Shown: one piece after another, positions 12,656 through 23,775 of the stretch
How positions within the stretch are numbered: the stretch's first letter is position 1
Layout of the letters: every line of letters begins with the position of its first letter
DNA from: Cyprinodon diabolis
Taxonomy: Eukaryota; Chordata; Actinopteri; Cyprinodontiformes; Cyprinodontidae
Assembly: GCA_030533445.1 (NCBI GenBank)
Contig: CM060080.1
Span: forward strand, 6,800,052-6,864,051
Length of the DNA stretch: 64,000 bases
Direction of reading: 5' to 3'
Notes under the pieces: generated by a model
Told to the model about the DNA's origin: nothing
Seen by the model: the letters and a program-made list of their open reading frames with translations, nothing else
Databases searched by the model: none
Position numbers and translations under genes: made by a program

Positions 12656-13395
12656 AGGTACCAGATCTGCTCGGGGTCCTGCGTCATGCAGTGACGTTAC
12701 GCTACATGATTGGCTGAACGTTGCCACATGATGTAAAACATTGTGGTTACCCAGAAAACAATAATATCAAGCAGCGTCAGTGTGCCGATTGGGGAGCGTC
12801 TGTGGTGTTAGTGTGTCTAATGAGCGATTAACTTTTACCTTATCGATAACAAAACTGAAAAAAATCTTTATGGTGAACAAAGTAACTGTTAGCCTATGGT
12901 ATAAAGAGCTGGGTAGCACTGTGGCTAGCTCATAAGCTAACGACTTAGCCACCTTTAGCTCAGTCAGTTAGCCATTTTAAGCTACACTACTTTTAAATTC
13001 GTGTCAACAAAAACCTTTCATTTTCCACAAGTTGAATAACTGTTTTATTTGTCTAAAATCTCCTCAAAAGTCATTTTTGAAAGACGTCCCATTTGTCCTC
13101 CCTGCCCTCAGATCTTAATAAAGAGAATAAAAATAAGCTGCAACTTTTTTTGTCACCTTGTTAAATGGCAGAGCTCAGTGTTAGAACACAGTAATTTCCT
13201 TGTTTTCTACTTTCGGGTACTTTAGATCACCAATTAAATGTAAAATATTAGCAAATATAGGTAATGATATGCTGAGACTTCAAAAGAGATTTGATCCTTA
13301 AAAAAATGGGTGAAATACAGTTTGTCCGAGTGGAGTTGCCATATGTTGACGTCATAAGAAAGACCTGCTCAGGGCCCTGAGCAGATCTGACCAAC
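12656..13395. mobile_element. Inverted-repeat DNA element inserted in an older repeat
   Basis: The left end ggtaccagatctgctcgggg and the right end ccctgagcagatctgacc are inverted repeats of about 20-24 bases. The element separates two halves of the repeat at 12530 and 13425. About 30 bases (acagagtatacc onward) lie between the right end and the resumed repeat, so the exact boundary and target duplication are unclear. The interior holds no recognisable protein. Superfamily unassigned. Confidence 0.6.
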
Positions 13396-13424
13396 AGAGT
13401 ATACCTGGGGCCTACACAGAAGTA

Positions 13425-13500
13425 CCTGGAGAGTACCCATGCATGCACAGGGAGAACATGGAAACTCCATGCAGAAAGACGGTCACCTTCCAAGTTAAAG
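13425..13500 (+). repeat. Common teleost interspersed repeat, right part
   Basis: The motifs tacctggagagtacccatg and gcacagggagaacatg continue the repeat that begins at 12530. Confidence 0.65.
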
Positions 13501-14059
13501 ATACAAAAAAGACCTACATAATGTAACATAGTTAAATTCAAACATGATGTCTCAAACGTAATTAAAGTTAAACAATACGAAATGATAACAGAATATAAAT
13601 CCATTACGGTAAGTAAGCAATCCTCCATTGGTTTGTTGTTTATTCTGCTGTAATTACTGTCACAGTTTGCATGGTCTTTATGAATATATTGTGACATACA
13701 AAAGTGTAAACAGCCCTTTAGAAATGGTTGTTTTGTGAAAGGAAAAATTTAAACACAGTAATTCATTCCAAAACATTTTCCACAAATAATGCTGAATGGT
13801 CTGAATTTCTCTCACACTCCTAGTCATGCTATGCCTCACTTAAGGCACATATGCATGTGGTAGGTGAGACACCTCAAATTGCAAGATTAATTCTATTTTC
13901 ACTGAACCATGGCAGCCAGTAACATTTAAATGTAGAGAAAAAAAACACCCTACATCTCTTAACAGAAAAAAAAAAACATAAATAAATGGTTGAAATAACA
14001 CTGATTGATGAGGAAACCCTCTTAAACTCATACTTGATTTATTAATAGCTTTACTTTTC

Positions 14060-14605
14060 ATTTCAATTGATTTGGTATATTTCTATAGAGCACAACACAT
14101 CATCTCAAAGCCCTTCGCAGAGACAGTTCAATCAGATCATGCAGTCAAACTGGGTAAAAGTTTTCTGTTTAGGGAAAACCAGCTGGTTGCGTCAACTCTT
14201 TCACTCTGCATGATTCGCTTCTCCTGGATGAACAAGTGGCAACAGTAGAAGTTTGACAGTAGAAATTTGCAGTCCTACACACAGAACATGCATGCAGTGA
14301 GAGTGGAGAGAAAAACCTCCCTTTTAACAGGAAGAAACCTCCAGCAGGACCAGGCTCAGTGTGAGCAGCCATCTGCTGAGGCCGAGTGGTGTTCAAGGAG
14401 ACAGAAACAGACAGAAAAGAAACATAGAAGTACTGATCTATAAATACTGTACTTTCTATTTAAAAAAAAAACATCTATGGTAAACTAGCTCCATAAATGG
14501 CTCTGATTAGGAAAGAAACAGTAAAGCAGCTGAGCTATGAGCCAGTTTAGATGAAAGAGAGCACATCAGGTTAGTCACAGACAACGCTGTTAAAAAAAAA
14601 CGTTT
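14060..14605 (+). repeat. Dispersed repeat B, near-complete copy
   Basis: It has the ordered blocks atcagatcatgcagtcaaac, agggaaaaccagctgg, agagtggagagaaaaacctc, gaccaggctcagtgtgagca and aggccgagtggtgttcaagg, ending in gagcacatcaggttagtcac. Relative to copy 29515 it carries small insertions around 14230-14290. Confidence 0.8.
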
Positions 14606-14829
14606 CCTTTAGTAAACAGCTGCCAAAACATTGATCATAACTAGAAGCAATCATAACTTTCTGTTTAAAATATTTCCACTAAAAGCACTGAAACCTTCTC
14701 CTGTAAATTTGTTCTATTTATTCTTGTACAATTCTTAAATATTTCCGTGACAATGTTTTGAAGATCAAGGATCAGTCAGTCATATTATAAAAATGATATA
14801 AATAAAAAGAAATGGGATTGTTTGGAGAG

Positions 14830-15215
14830 GACAGTCAGAGCAGATATTCTCTGACAGGTCTGCTCACCTGCCAAGTTGGTGTCAGACAAACAAAACTCAT
14901 CAAAGCCCCCACCGCCCCCTGCACACAGAGAAAGGAAATATAGAATCAAAATTGCAATTACCTGCTGAATTTCTAAGAGGTAAACATATCTGTGAACAAA
15001 AGACCCCCATCAGCCCAGCTCAGTTGCCTCCTTGTTACACACACACTCACCCACCCTTGCAAACAGTGAGAGCGGCATTAGTGTTCTAGTTAGCATGCTG
15101 AAATGAATACAGTTAGATCCAAAGCAATTTCCTCTTATTTATCTTACCAGCCCCGCATAAATAAAGGCAAGGGCATCCAGGCAATTAGCATAATTACTAT
15201 GAGGCGGTCAGACCC
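14830..15215. promoter_or_regulatory. Possible conserved non-coding enhancer-like element
   Basis: About 0.4 kb of unique, complex sequence with several homeodomain or POU-like sites, for example aattagcataattactatg and caattacctgctgaatttc. It is free of the repeats listed here and lies between repeat B and a GT-rich tract (15240-15370). npas3 introns are known in vertebrates to hold many conserved enhancers. The call rests on motif density and context only. Confidence 0.3.
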
Positions 15216-15315
15216 TCTGTGATTTCATAAAGAGAGACGCGCACACACCGGCTGCTGCCACGGGGTGTGTGATTGTATATACTGGGGTGAGACAAAAAGA
15301 AAAGAGCAAAAGAGA

Positions 15316-15365
15316 CAATGTGTGTGTGTTTGTGGGGGTGTGTATGGTTGGGTGTGTGTGTGTTT
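15316..15365. repeat. GT-rich low-complexity tract
   Basis: Imperfect GT and GGGTGT repeats. Confidence 0.8.
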
Positions 15366-16079
15366 GGGTATATTATGGTCTGCATTATTCTTCATGACTT
15401 TTCTTTGCCATTTGGTCTGTGTGTGATTTTTTTAAGCTGTTTACTTCACTTCTAGCCAGTGTGTTTGGATCTGATTTGTTCTTGATCTGGTTGCTTCTTA
15501 CAAACGCGTGTATAAGGCATGGGCTTACATCATACTATGCAAGTGTAATTGAAAAGAAAATGACATAGACGAGTGTATACATTCACATGTGTACTGAGTA
15601 CAGAGCACTGAAATCGAAAAACTCCCAGTCCATGTTTTATTAATATGCAGCAGTACTGCTCATAGACTTAGCTTAGTTGACCTGAGGCCATTTTTTGTTG
15701 TTTTACTTCTGTCGTTTTATGCAAAAGATACTAACAGGAAATCATTTCTGGAACATCGTTCCCCCACAAACTCACCCTGTTCTTCCATTGTCAGCACATG
15801 CAGAGACGTAGCGACAGCCACTCACCTATTTACAATGTTTTTAAATTCTTTATTCCAAAATCTCATCTTCTCTCATCAGTGTTCAAAGTTAACCAGCCTG
15901 GACCTGATGTCCAAAACGAATACCATGGCTTATAGCACTACAAGACTTCTCTCCTGTTGTTTCCGTTACAATGACATGCAGATGGTAAATAAGGGTACCA
16001 CAGTCATACCATAATTGAGCCTTTTGGGACGACAACTTCTCTGGTGTGTAGGAGGTCAGCATCAGGCAAATCAGCATAC

Positions 16080-16625
16080 CTCGTCTGACTCCGCCAGATG
16101 GATTTGCTGGATTTGCTCCGCATATCCATCTGGAAACCTTCCGTTGAAGTAATTTGGGAAGGGGCGAAAATACTGGTTAGCTGATTGGCCTATGTTGATG
16201 ATAGACGGGCCAAATAAACCAATCAGATCAACGAAGCATATGACGTACTAACAGAGCGACGACGAAGAGGAGCCAATTGATAGATCAAACTCTTGCCGAA
16301 ACCAGGCGGGAGAAGAGCAAAAACATCTTCTCCTCTGAGAAAAGCCTCCAGAGCAGTGTTTTGCTCTTCTTTCAATGAAGAAATATTCTGTAATTCCGAT
16401 AAAACTTGCTCGATAGCCACGCTAACGCTAGTTTCATCGGCTGAAGCCGCCGTGTTCTTTAGACTCAACTGTCGCGCTTCTCGTTGCGTCACACCTCAAC
16501 CTGCCTCAAAGCCAACGCTGATTGGACGTTCGTTTGGTGAACGGCTCCAAATTTTCTTTAACGGAAAGTAGCCAGACTGATCTGCGAGTGAAACCTTGAA
16601 AGCTCGCGAGATCAGGATGGTCTCA
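16080..16625 (-). mobile_element. Repeat carrying the 5' end of a RecQ-like helicase gene, copy 1
   Basis: Homologous in opposite orientation to 26030-26545. The outer ends are short inverted repeats: cctcgtctgactccgcc on the left and ggtctcacgagg on the right. Both copies hold the same start codon region and break off soon after the Walker A motif, then resume in shared tail sequence. They look like internal-deletion derivatives of one longer element. No clear target duplication was found, and the superfamily is unknown. Confidence 0.65.
16223..16492 (-). pseudogene. RecQ-like helicase N-terminal remnant, copy 1
   Basis: The minus-strand frame reads MTQREARQLSLKNTAASADE, then a Ser/Leu-rich stretch ending SLKEEQNTALEAFLRGEDVF, ALLPPGFGKSLIYQLAPL and a short tail. 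EEQ, the following GKDVF-like strand and the GFGKS P-loop match motifs 0 and I of RecQ-family SF2 helicases. The usual LPTG reads LPPG here. Motifs Ia to VI (DEAH box onward) are absent, so there is no helicase activity. The start Met is uncertain; copy 2 has an internal ATG at 26200. Confidence 0.65.
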
Positions 16626-16800
16626 CGAGGCTAATAGTCACTAAGCATGCGCAAGATGTTAGATTTGCGTTTATCCCTTTAGTTTTGTATGGAAAATAGG
16701 CTTTAACCTACATCAATGGGTGTGTATCCCTTTAGTCATGTACAAAAAAATGTAAGGTCAGATTGCCATACCCTTTTAAAAAACACCAAAAAGTATGTAA
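16626..16800 (-). repeat. Half copy of the foldback repeat found at 26989-27348
   Basis: The blocks tagtcactaagcatgcgcaag, gtttatccctttagttttgt and gtgtatccctttagtcatgt match the reverse complement of about 27120-27345. It directly abuts the helicase repeat copy 1, and copy 2 has the same foldback about 450 bases away. Confidence 0.65.
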
Positions 16801-17160
16801 TAAGTTGTTTTTTGTTATTATTTTCTTCATAATCTAGAGTGTCATACCTACAGTAGCTTAGATTGTTGGTAGAAACTGTGTTTATGTCATGATGAAATGT
16901 CTCTCCTTCCAGGCTCTTATTACCGTTTAAGTTTGGGTTCATCCTTTTGATTTTTGGGGACATATATATTAATCCTTAGAAAAAAGCCAAAGTCATTATT
17001 TCACTTAACACTAATCTGATATATATTAAAAACAATCCCAAAAAGCTTTATTTAACTACATGTGATAAGCACAAACGCACACATTGGTAGGATTTATTTT
17101 ACTTATGCCTGATACTAAACTAAAGGTAACTTGTTCATTTCAAGACACCATAAACTTTAT

Positions 17161-17970
17161 TTAAAGGAAAGGTTCGGTCATATTCAGAATTCAATCTTCT
17201 GTGCTTGAACAGAAGACATCTGGACTTGTTCCAACCTGTCATTAAAGAAGAAGTCTGGTCATATTCAGAATTTGAACTTCTGAAAGTACTTTAAATATGA
17301 AATTACATACTGTTTAATAAATGATTTAATTAAGAGTAATTTTCATTTGAATGTGCTTTACTGGAGGCATCCATGTTTGTCAAAGAACACTGCTGCCGCC
17401 TACCGGTTTGTGACATCACGGTGCGGTATCGGCTGTTGATCAAGTCCCAGGGCTGTAAGTGGTGTTTGTCAACGCGTGCTATTATCCAAGTCATCATGAA
17501 AACATTGTTCTACAAAATGTTGGCTGCATGTTATATATTTTTTCGCTGGCCAGAAGTTCGATGGCAAATCCTCCCTCTTCAATTTGGCAATCCAATCAGA
17601 AAGGTGAAATAACTCATAACTCATCGATCTGCCAATCACGTGGGAATTGTCAGTTTCACTATAGCTCTGGTGAATTTCAATGGTGAAGTCCTCTGGAAAT
17701 CTTCAATAATTGTTGTTGATTGCAGATGTGTCTAGTAGTTCCCATTGATTTTGCTTGTAAAGCGGGGAGAATGGCGCTAGGCTTACCGCACCGTGACGTC
17801 ACTGCTGGAAGATGGCAGGAGGGAGGTGTTTCTATATTAGGGCAAAAATGGCCGCTCCCAGACTCAGTGATAACGACCAAAATATAATTTTATTTTTTTA
17901 CTGAGTAACACTAAATTCAATAAATCAATGCAAACGTATTAGTTTTAGGTATAAATAACTTTTCCTTTAA
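17161..17970 (-). mobile_element. TTAA-target THAP element, copy 2
   Basis: Reverse-oriented relative to 6291-7098 and similar along nearly its whole length. It is bounded by TTAA at 17161 and 17967. The left end appears twice: ttaaaggaaaggttcggtca at 17161 and ttaaagaagaagtctggtca at 17242, both followed by tattcagaat. So either 81 bases are duplicated or two copies share this edge. The interior carries the reverse-strand THAP remnant. Confidence 0.75.
17380..17660 (-). pseudogene. Decayed THAP finger, copy 2
   Basis: The reverse strand carries the same blocks as 6700-6950, with the C-x2-H region near 17515. It is degraded by different substitutions and indels from copy 1, so the two have decayed independently. 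No open frame survives. Confidence 0.55.
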
Positions 17971-19074
17971 AGATTTTTTTTAGGCTCTAGAGTTTCACTT
18001 GTATAATCAAGAGTATTTAACTTAAATGTGTTTTACTTGGAGCTGAATGATTTTTGTTAATAACTTTATACACCATTGCAAAATAAGTATACTGCTTATG
18101 GAAATGTTTAATTAACTATATTTGTCTATTCTGACCCACTCACTAGTTATGCCCTGTGCACATTGAAACAAACTTATTCGAGTACAAACTGGGCTGGTTC
18201 TCCTTGCAATTCAGAGAATTTGCTTTTAGTTGAACTTTAATGTTCTCACACAAGAGAAATTTACCTTTGCATTTAACTCATCCCCTTGCCCAAGCGCACT
18301 GCTCTAACCCACTAGGCCAACGCTCCACCAATACTTTATTGGTTTTATTTTGCCACCATGTCTCTCTTCCTGTCTGAGTGATGAAATTCCCATCAAATGA
18401 TTGTGTAGGTTGTCAAAGATAGACCAGGGATTTACATTGATCACAATCACAGGTGAAGAGAAGTTCAATCAGTCTAGCCATTTTCATGCATTTCAATGAT
18501 TTAATGGCTTTGATGCGATCTGACTTTAGGCTCTCATTATTTTGTTTTTGCTTCAAGCCAAGCTGTCTGTCTTCTTGCATTTGACAAAGTATCCCAATAA
18601 AGCTCACTATTAAGTTCTTTGGTTATCCAACCTGTAGAGTTGACAGTTTAGCAAACGGGAAACAAGCCTTTACCTGGTATGCAAACATGTTTTTCCTTAT
18701 TCCTTAAACCTTCAGGCATCTTTTGCATATTGAGAATTAAATACTTTTTTGTTTAATGTAAGATAAAAGTTCTCTGTAACTTTTTACTCTGTTTTTATTC
18801 TGATACAAAACTGAATCAGGATCATTTTGGGTTTTTTGCCTGTAAACAAGAGATAAAGAAAGCCTGGCTATGCAGCACAGCATTTTGAATATACTGGTAA
18901 GCTGTTTATGTTGCAGTTAGCTTATTTGACCCATATCTTTGTTTAGTTTTCGACCTTTTGCTGACCTTTCAAGAGCCGGTTGACCTTCTGACAAAATAAT
19001 GTAATACAAACTAAAAAAAGGTTAAAAAAAAAAAAGAAACGTGTTGTGTGATATTTGGTCGGAACTGTTGCTTT
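17971..19074. other. Intronic sequence without recognised gene
   Basis: AT-rich unique-looking DNA. A short fragment at 18260-18335 may be old SINE-like sequence. Nothing else is supportable. Confidence 0.45.
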
Positions 19075-19339
19075 TTAACACTAGGACTGCCAGAAATCTG
19101 ATCCAGAAATCTGATCCTGCTAAAACTCCCACTGCCCGTCAGTTTGACGGGTGACTTTTCCCAATGGAACGCATGAGTAGTGATGATGTGATGTGATGTG
19201 ATGAAGTGTGCGATATTAACTCCAATTTGTCTAATATATATTTTTAAAGGCTGTATTGTATGCTATTATTATTATTTGTGGTCTAAATTTGTCAGTGAAA
19301 ATAAATCAGTAAAATAAGACTGTTTTACTTCACAGGTTT

Positions 19340-19497
19340 AAAGTTTGAAATTACAATTTTCATCTCAAGCCACTTTACAGATACAATTTAACCAGATCAT
19401 CCACTAAAATTGGTTCAAAGTATTCTATCTAAGGAAAACCAGTTGATTGCATCGACTCATTGACTGAAAGGCAATCCCTCACACTAAGCATGCTTAT
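19340..19497 (+). repeat. Dispersed repeat B, left part (split by hAT)
   Basis: Runs from the catctcaagccactttacag block to gcatgcttat, where the hAT interrupts. The sequence resumes at 20315 with the duplicated ATGCTTAT followed by agcgacagtggagagg. Confidence 0.8.
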
Positions 19498-20314
19498 TAG
19501 GGATAGAACTGTTTATGAAAACCGTCCGAACCGTTCGGTTCGACTGCCTCGGTTCGGTTCGCGTGTGTTTCGTTCGGTTCATGCGCTGCTCCTTTTTCTC
19601 ATAGGGGAAGCGTTTACACTCCAGAGCAGAAGGTGGCGGTACTGCGACCAAAGCCAACTACCAGTAGTAAACAAGAAGAAGAAGCGAACTAGCGTAGTCG
19701 GATGTAGCAGAATAAAATCAGTTGTTATGGAGAATTGTGTGGTTATGGCGAGTGGGAAAGAACAGGAGTTGGAAGACGCGCCAGCAGCACTTTATAGGTC
19801 TGCTGTATGGGACCATTTTGCATTTAGAGTGACCTACGATGACGGCGGAAAGAAAGTTGTGGATAAAAGTGCAACAGTGTGCAAGCATTGTACAACGCGT
19901 TTTGTTTATGCTAACAGCAACACGACCAACATGTCATGCTAACCCCGAAATTCCACATACTCCGTCAGCGCTCTGCTCCGCTGCGCTCCAGACCGCCTGC
20001 ACAAAGCAAAGCCTACAGCCTCCGCTGTGGCTCCCGTCCGCTCCGCTCTGAGTTCCTTGGAGATCGTAGAGGGCATGCTCGAGATGATTAAATTCAAAGC
20101 AGCAAAACATGCGGAAATGATCCTGGGTTTCCATGGATCATTAAAAATAATTACAATTCAGTAATTTTCATTAATTTTTATTTATTTATTTTTTTTTTAG
20201 AATTTTAATTTTTTTCGATGTAACAATAAACATATACCGAACCGAACCGAAAACCGTGACCACAAAACCGTGAACCAAACCGAACCGTGGATTTTGTGAA
20301 CCGTTCCACCACTA
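19498..20314 (+). mobile_element. Non-autonomous hAT element, family 1, copy 2 (complete)
   Basis: An 817 bp element flanked by a perfect 8 bp target duplication, ATGCTTAT (19490-19497 and 20315-20322). The ends are imperfect inverted repeats, tagggatagaac and gttccaccacta. Subterminal regions at both ends are dense in ccgaaccg/cggttcgg motifs, which may be transposase-binding sites. The 8 bp duplication and BED-finger remnant define the hAT superfamily. Confidence 0.9.
19745..19942 (+). pseudogene. hAT BED-finger remnant, family 1 copy 2
   Basis: From the ATG at 19745 the frame reads MASGKEQELEDAPAALYRSA, then the WDHFAF motif and the CKHC ligand pair, ending in NMSC and a stop at 19942. 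The frame is open upstream to 19460, but that part is non-coding element end. The His ligands and everything after are lost, so at most a half finger could be made. Confidence 0.7.
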
Positions 20315-20580
20315 ATGCTTATAGCGACAGTGGAGAGGAAAAACTGCCTTTAAACGGGGAGAAACCTCCAGCAGAACCAGGCTCAGTGTGAGTGGCCGAG
20401 GAGACAGTAGCAGACATACAGAAATAAGCAGAGATACAAAAGGAACTTTTCAACCACCTCCATAGGCGGTCCAGGAAACACACAGCAAGGCAGACAAGCT
20501 CCGAGTCTGACCCCACGTCAGAGGATGAAAAGAGCACATCCAGTTAGTCACAGTCAGAGAAACAGAACTATACTGAATAA
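20315..20580 (+). repeat. Dispersed repeat B, right part
   Basis: Continues from agcgacagtggagagg through gaaccaggctcagtgtgagt to gagcacatccagttagtcac, in the same order as the uninterrupted copy at 29515-30105. Confidence 0.8.
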
Positions 20581-20890
20581 TTGATTTCCCCCGAACATTT
20601 CCCGCACACCACCTGTCTTCTTTGCTTTGCCAAAGCTCTCCTGCAGTGGAGGGGTTGGTAACCTGCTAAGTGCATGTGGTTGGCCCTCAACTGTTTTACC
20701 AGTTCAAAGATAAAATCTCTCCGTGATATGGTGACGTCCAAAAAGCTCCTGGACGTTTATAGCTCCTATGTCCAGGAGATCATAAAATACAGCCACAGGC
20801 CACCTTTGCGTTGGAGCTTTTACAGAATACTTTCTAATAATACGATCGAACACATCCTCACCAACCTTTGTGTAATTATAGTAGAACACA
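20580..20890 (-). pseudogene. piggyBac transposase C-terminal remnant
   Basis: Minus-strand reading from 20889 gives MFYYNYTKVGEDVFDRIIRK, then YSVKAPTQRWPVAVFYDLLD and INVQELF. This is the conserved piggyBac segment after the third catalytic Asp (the TK-GGVD-like block followed by RRWP and VFY). After a frameshift near 20715 it continues ELVKQLRANH and reaches CRRALAKQRRQ and CGKC, the start of the C-terminal cysteine-rich domain. It stops where repeat B begins. The N-terminal two thirds and upstream catalytic residues are absent. Confidence 0.75.
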
Positions 20891-21177
20891 GGCTATGGTT
20901 TGGCTTTTGGGCTGCATTTCTAAATTTTTTTTTATTTTATTATTTATTTTTACGTGAAAATGAAGGAAATATAGAAACAGGAAAAGTCAGTTAACATGAG
21001 CAACATATGATTAATGTAAACACATTTTTTCACTTTAAAATCTTGGCCTTGGGAGTTCTAGTGTTAATGTCAAATAGGAGAAAAAAACTTGAGCTTTTCA
21101 AAGCAGTGGGAAAATCATGTTGGTTTACGTTTAGAAGTGTGTATTCACATCAGCATTAGATCAGCATAGTTTTTACA

Positions 21178-21194
21178 CACACACACACACACAC
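21178..21194. repeat. (AC)n microsatellite
   Basis: Pure AC run. Confidence 0.9.
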
Positions 21195-21764
21195 GCTTGA
21201 TCGCCTCTAAAATTTCTTTCCAACTAATTAATCCATGTTAATCCCTATGAAACCGACAGATTTGCCTACCTTCACCTGGAGGCTCTTGTTGCTAAACCTG
21301 GACTCTAATCAGACAAAAAACAAGCACAAAAAACACCTGCTGGGATTATCTACACACATCAGCCTTTTGCTGTGTTTTTCTGTGGCCCGTGAACCCCATG
21401 AATATGCTTTCACCCAAACCGCTCTGAAATGATGGAGGCTTCTTCAGTGATTTTGTAACTGATGTCAGCCGTTTGAAGCCAACAGAATATTTCTTTCCAT
21501 TCTATACAGGAAGAGCCCATGAAAAAAAGCAGGAGTAATTTAACTCTCATCTAACCAGTGTGGTTTAGCCTTAATGAAAAATTTTATTTCATAAACACAC
21601 ATTTAAATAAATTTCAAAATGCATTATTGTGGATTGCCCTCACCAATCTACCAGTCTAGCCTCACAGGAATCATATCTAAACTTACACGACTGTGGAAAC
21701 TATGGTGAAATACATCTAAAAAAATAAATTAACAAATGAGCTAATTAACAAAAAATACCTCTTG

Positions 21765-22231
21765 TGTAGCAAAAATTATTCAAAATGTACCAATAGCAAA
21801 CAAACATATCAATAGACTATCTTTACTTTCGGAGTCCAGGTGGCTTTTCAGATCCCTTGCACCTCCATTGGACACCGATACATATGTGCACAAGGCCTCC
21901 CATTTGTCTCGACCCGGTCTGAAAGCGGGAAAACTCTTTAGTAAATCGTCGGTAAACATACATTTGTGCTTTTGCATGTTGTTGGCGTACTGACAGCCAC
22001 GCTATCTATATTCTAATTAAGAACAGGGTTGCCCGCACTGACGCGGCTCAGGGATTACGTCACACGCAGCGTTGTGCGCAGTGCCCTAGCGCCTGTGAAT
22101 TTAATGGTCCAATTAAGGTAATTTAAAAAATCAGGACATTTCCTCGCTTTCTAAAAACAAAACCCGGGACAACCGGGACAGAACGTGAAATACGGATATG
22201 TCCCGGGAAATACGGACGTTTGGTCACCCTA
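21765..22231 (-). mobile_element. hAT-type element fragment, family 2
   Basis: Reading the minus strand, the end is tagggtgaccaaacgtccgt followed by tandem-like gtatttcccgggac blocks, a terminus typical of a common fish hAT family. A coding remnant follows at 21780-21977. The other end was not found, and the right end abuts or overlaps a CTATATAG MITE. Confidence 0.6.
21780..21977 (-). pseudogene. N-terminal zinc-finger remnant of family 2 hAT transposase
   Basis: The frame reads MQKHKCMFTDDLLKSFPAFR, then WEALCTYVSVSNGGARDLKS and HLDSESK. The pattern aromatic-C-…-VSVSNGGA-DL-x-H resembles degenerate BED or TTF-type fingers at the start of hAT transposases. One Cys of the expected C-x2-C is missing, so the finger is damaged. 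There is no catalytic region. Confidence 0.5.
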
Positions 22232-23770
22232 CTATATAGTGGACTTTATAGTGAACTCAGTTAATTGACTATTCAGACAAATCACCACTACTTTTCACTC
22301 CTTGTTGGTCACATAACTCCACCTCCCTGCACAGTGCCTGCGCCATCTTTATTATTTGTCGCCGTCTGTGACTGCCTGATCCGTTCCGGAAGCATAAGTC
22401 CTGCGCGAACAGATATGCATCCAGGTGTCCATAAATAATGTAATTATGCTACTAACATTACTTATTTCTTTCTTTAACTCACTAAAGAAAGCTAATACAC
22501 ATCTTTAAAAAATGTTTTATGACTTTTGTGAGACAATTGTGATGCTTTTTACATTATCTTCATTAAACTGCTTTTCTTGTCATCATCATCGGAAATGCTC
22601 TGAGCAGTCCGGGAAAATCTGATTAAACCATGTTTATCTTCATGTTAGTTTTTTCTTTCTTTAGAGTATGCACTATATACCATAATGTCAACAAGAAAGG
22701 AAAACATAAATCTCAATAAGACTAGATTTATGTTTAACCTCTTAACATCCACCTCATTTTAGGTAATCCTCGCCTATTTTGCCTACCCAAATGGAAAAGC
22801 AAATCACTTAGGAACGGTAAGCCCCAATTACATGTGCAATGCATTATTTGACATCTAACACCTTCTAGTTTCCTAATATATATCTAAAATTGGGTGACTA
22901 GAACACAGACCAACCTTCAACAGTTCAAACATGACTCAAAGTTGTTGTTTTTTCTTCTCGGAAATGATAGGTCTTTTTTTAACAGCAGTAATAAAGAAAT
23001 TCTTGAGAAAAAGCGGGTTTTATTGTATTATATTTGTTTTACATCATCTCAACCACAAATGCAAAAAAAATTTCAGACCTTTAGCTATAACAGTTCCAGA
23101 ACTGTGGGGTTTGGAACTTTTGGTGTCAGCTTGGAGCTGCGTGCAATGGCTCCACCTGCTGGTAAAAATTTTACTGGTGGAATTTTATGCATTCTGAGTT
23201 ATTACCCCAACTTAAGGTCCACCGGGTCGCCGGCGACTCGATGGGTTTTAAGAGATTAAATCCAAAGCCGAAAAAGTTAGCTCGCGGAAGAAGCGTAGGA
23301 TCCCAATTCCGGTGCAGATCGGGCACAGACAAATGATAAAACAGAAAGGATTTGAAGGCATCTTTTACATTATTAACATTTAACATATTATATTTTAGTA
23401 CGCATACTATTTTTGGGGAGAAAAAAACGTAATTTAGGTCTTTAAAAAAATATGTAAAATCAAGAGCAACCCAAATGTACATCTGGATGCACAAATGAGC
23501 CGAAAGTGCATGCGCCGGACGGATTGTGCTGTTACAGCAGGTCACTGTCACAACAAATCCCATGAAACTCTGCAAGGAGAGCTTTTGCAAAGCAATCTAG
23601 GATATATCTGCTTGTCAAATGACCGTGGATGATCACTACTTGTCAAGGTGCATTGGTGGAAGTTTCGAGTTCATTACTTTTTCATCCACTAGACGTTAGG
23701 AGACTCATTTACATAAATGGCGTAACCACTATATCGGGCCCTATATAGTGATTAGGGTGTTCAGACACAG
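22229..23770. mobile_element. CTATATAG-type MITE with internal insertion
   Basis: The left end caccctactatatagtgg and the right end, read inward, caccctaatcactatatagg are imperfect inverted repeats. Subterminal tatagtgaac and gatatagtgg motifs also pair. The termini resemble a widespread fish MITE family. The interior is enlarged by the TTAA element at 22734-23259. The exact boundary with the hAT on the left is ambiguous. Confidence 0.55.
22734..23259. mobile_element. TTAA-flanked MITE (piggyBac-like) nested in the CTATATAG element
   Basis: Bounded by TTAA at 22734 and 23256. The ends are ttaacctcttaacatcc on the left and ttaatctcttaaaaccc read inward on the right. A TTAA target with a short CTCTTAA inverted repeat fits a non-autonomous piggyBac-like element. 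No transposase sequence was recognised. Confidence 0.55.
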
Positions 23771-23775
23771 CCTCA

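Larger units (their letters stand above)
19075..21067 (-). mobile_element. piggyBac element containing nested repeat B and hAT
   Basis: TTAA lies at 19075-19078 and 21064-21067. The ends are inverted: ttaacactaggactgcc on the left and ttaacactagaactccc read inward from the right. The minus strand carries piggyBac transposase C-terminal sequence at 20580-20890. Most of the interior (about 19340-20575) is repeat B, itself split by a hAT at 19498-20314. Without the nested DNA the element is about 0.75 kb and lacks the catalytic core, so it is non-autonomous. Confidence 0.8.

Noticed and set aside
13248..13697. 149-codon open frame on the minus strand
   Set aside because: It runs over an inserted element edge and an old repeat, has no domain and no splice logic, and the composition is that of reversed non-coding DNA.
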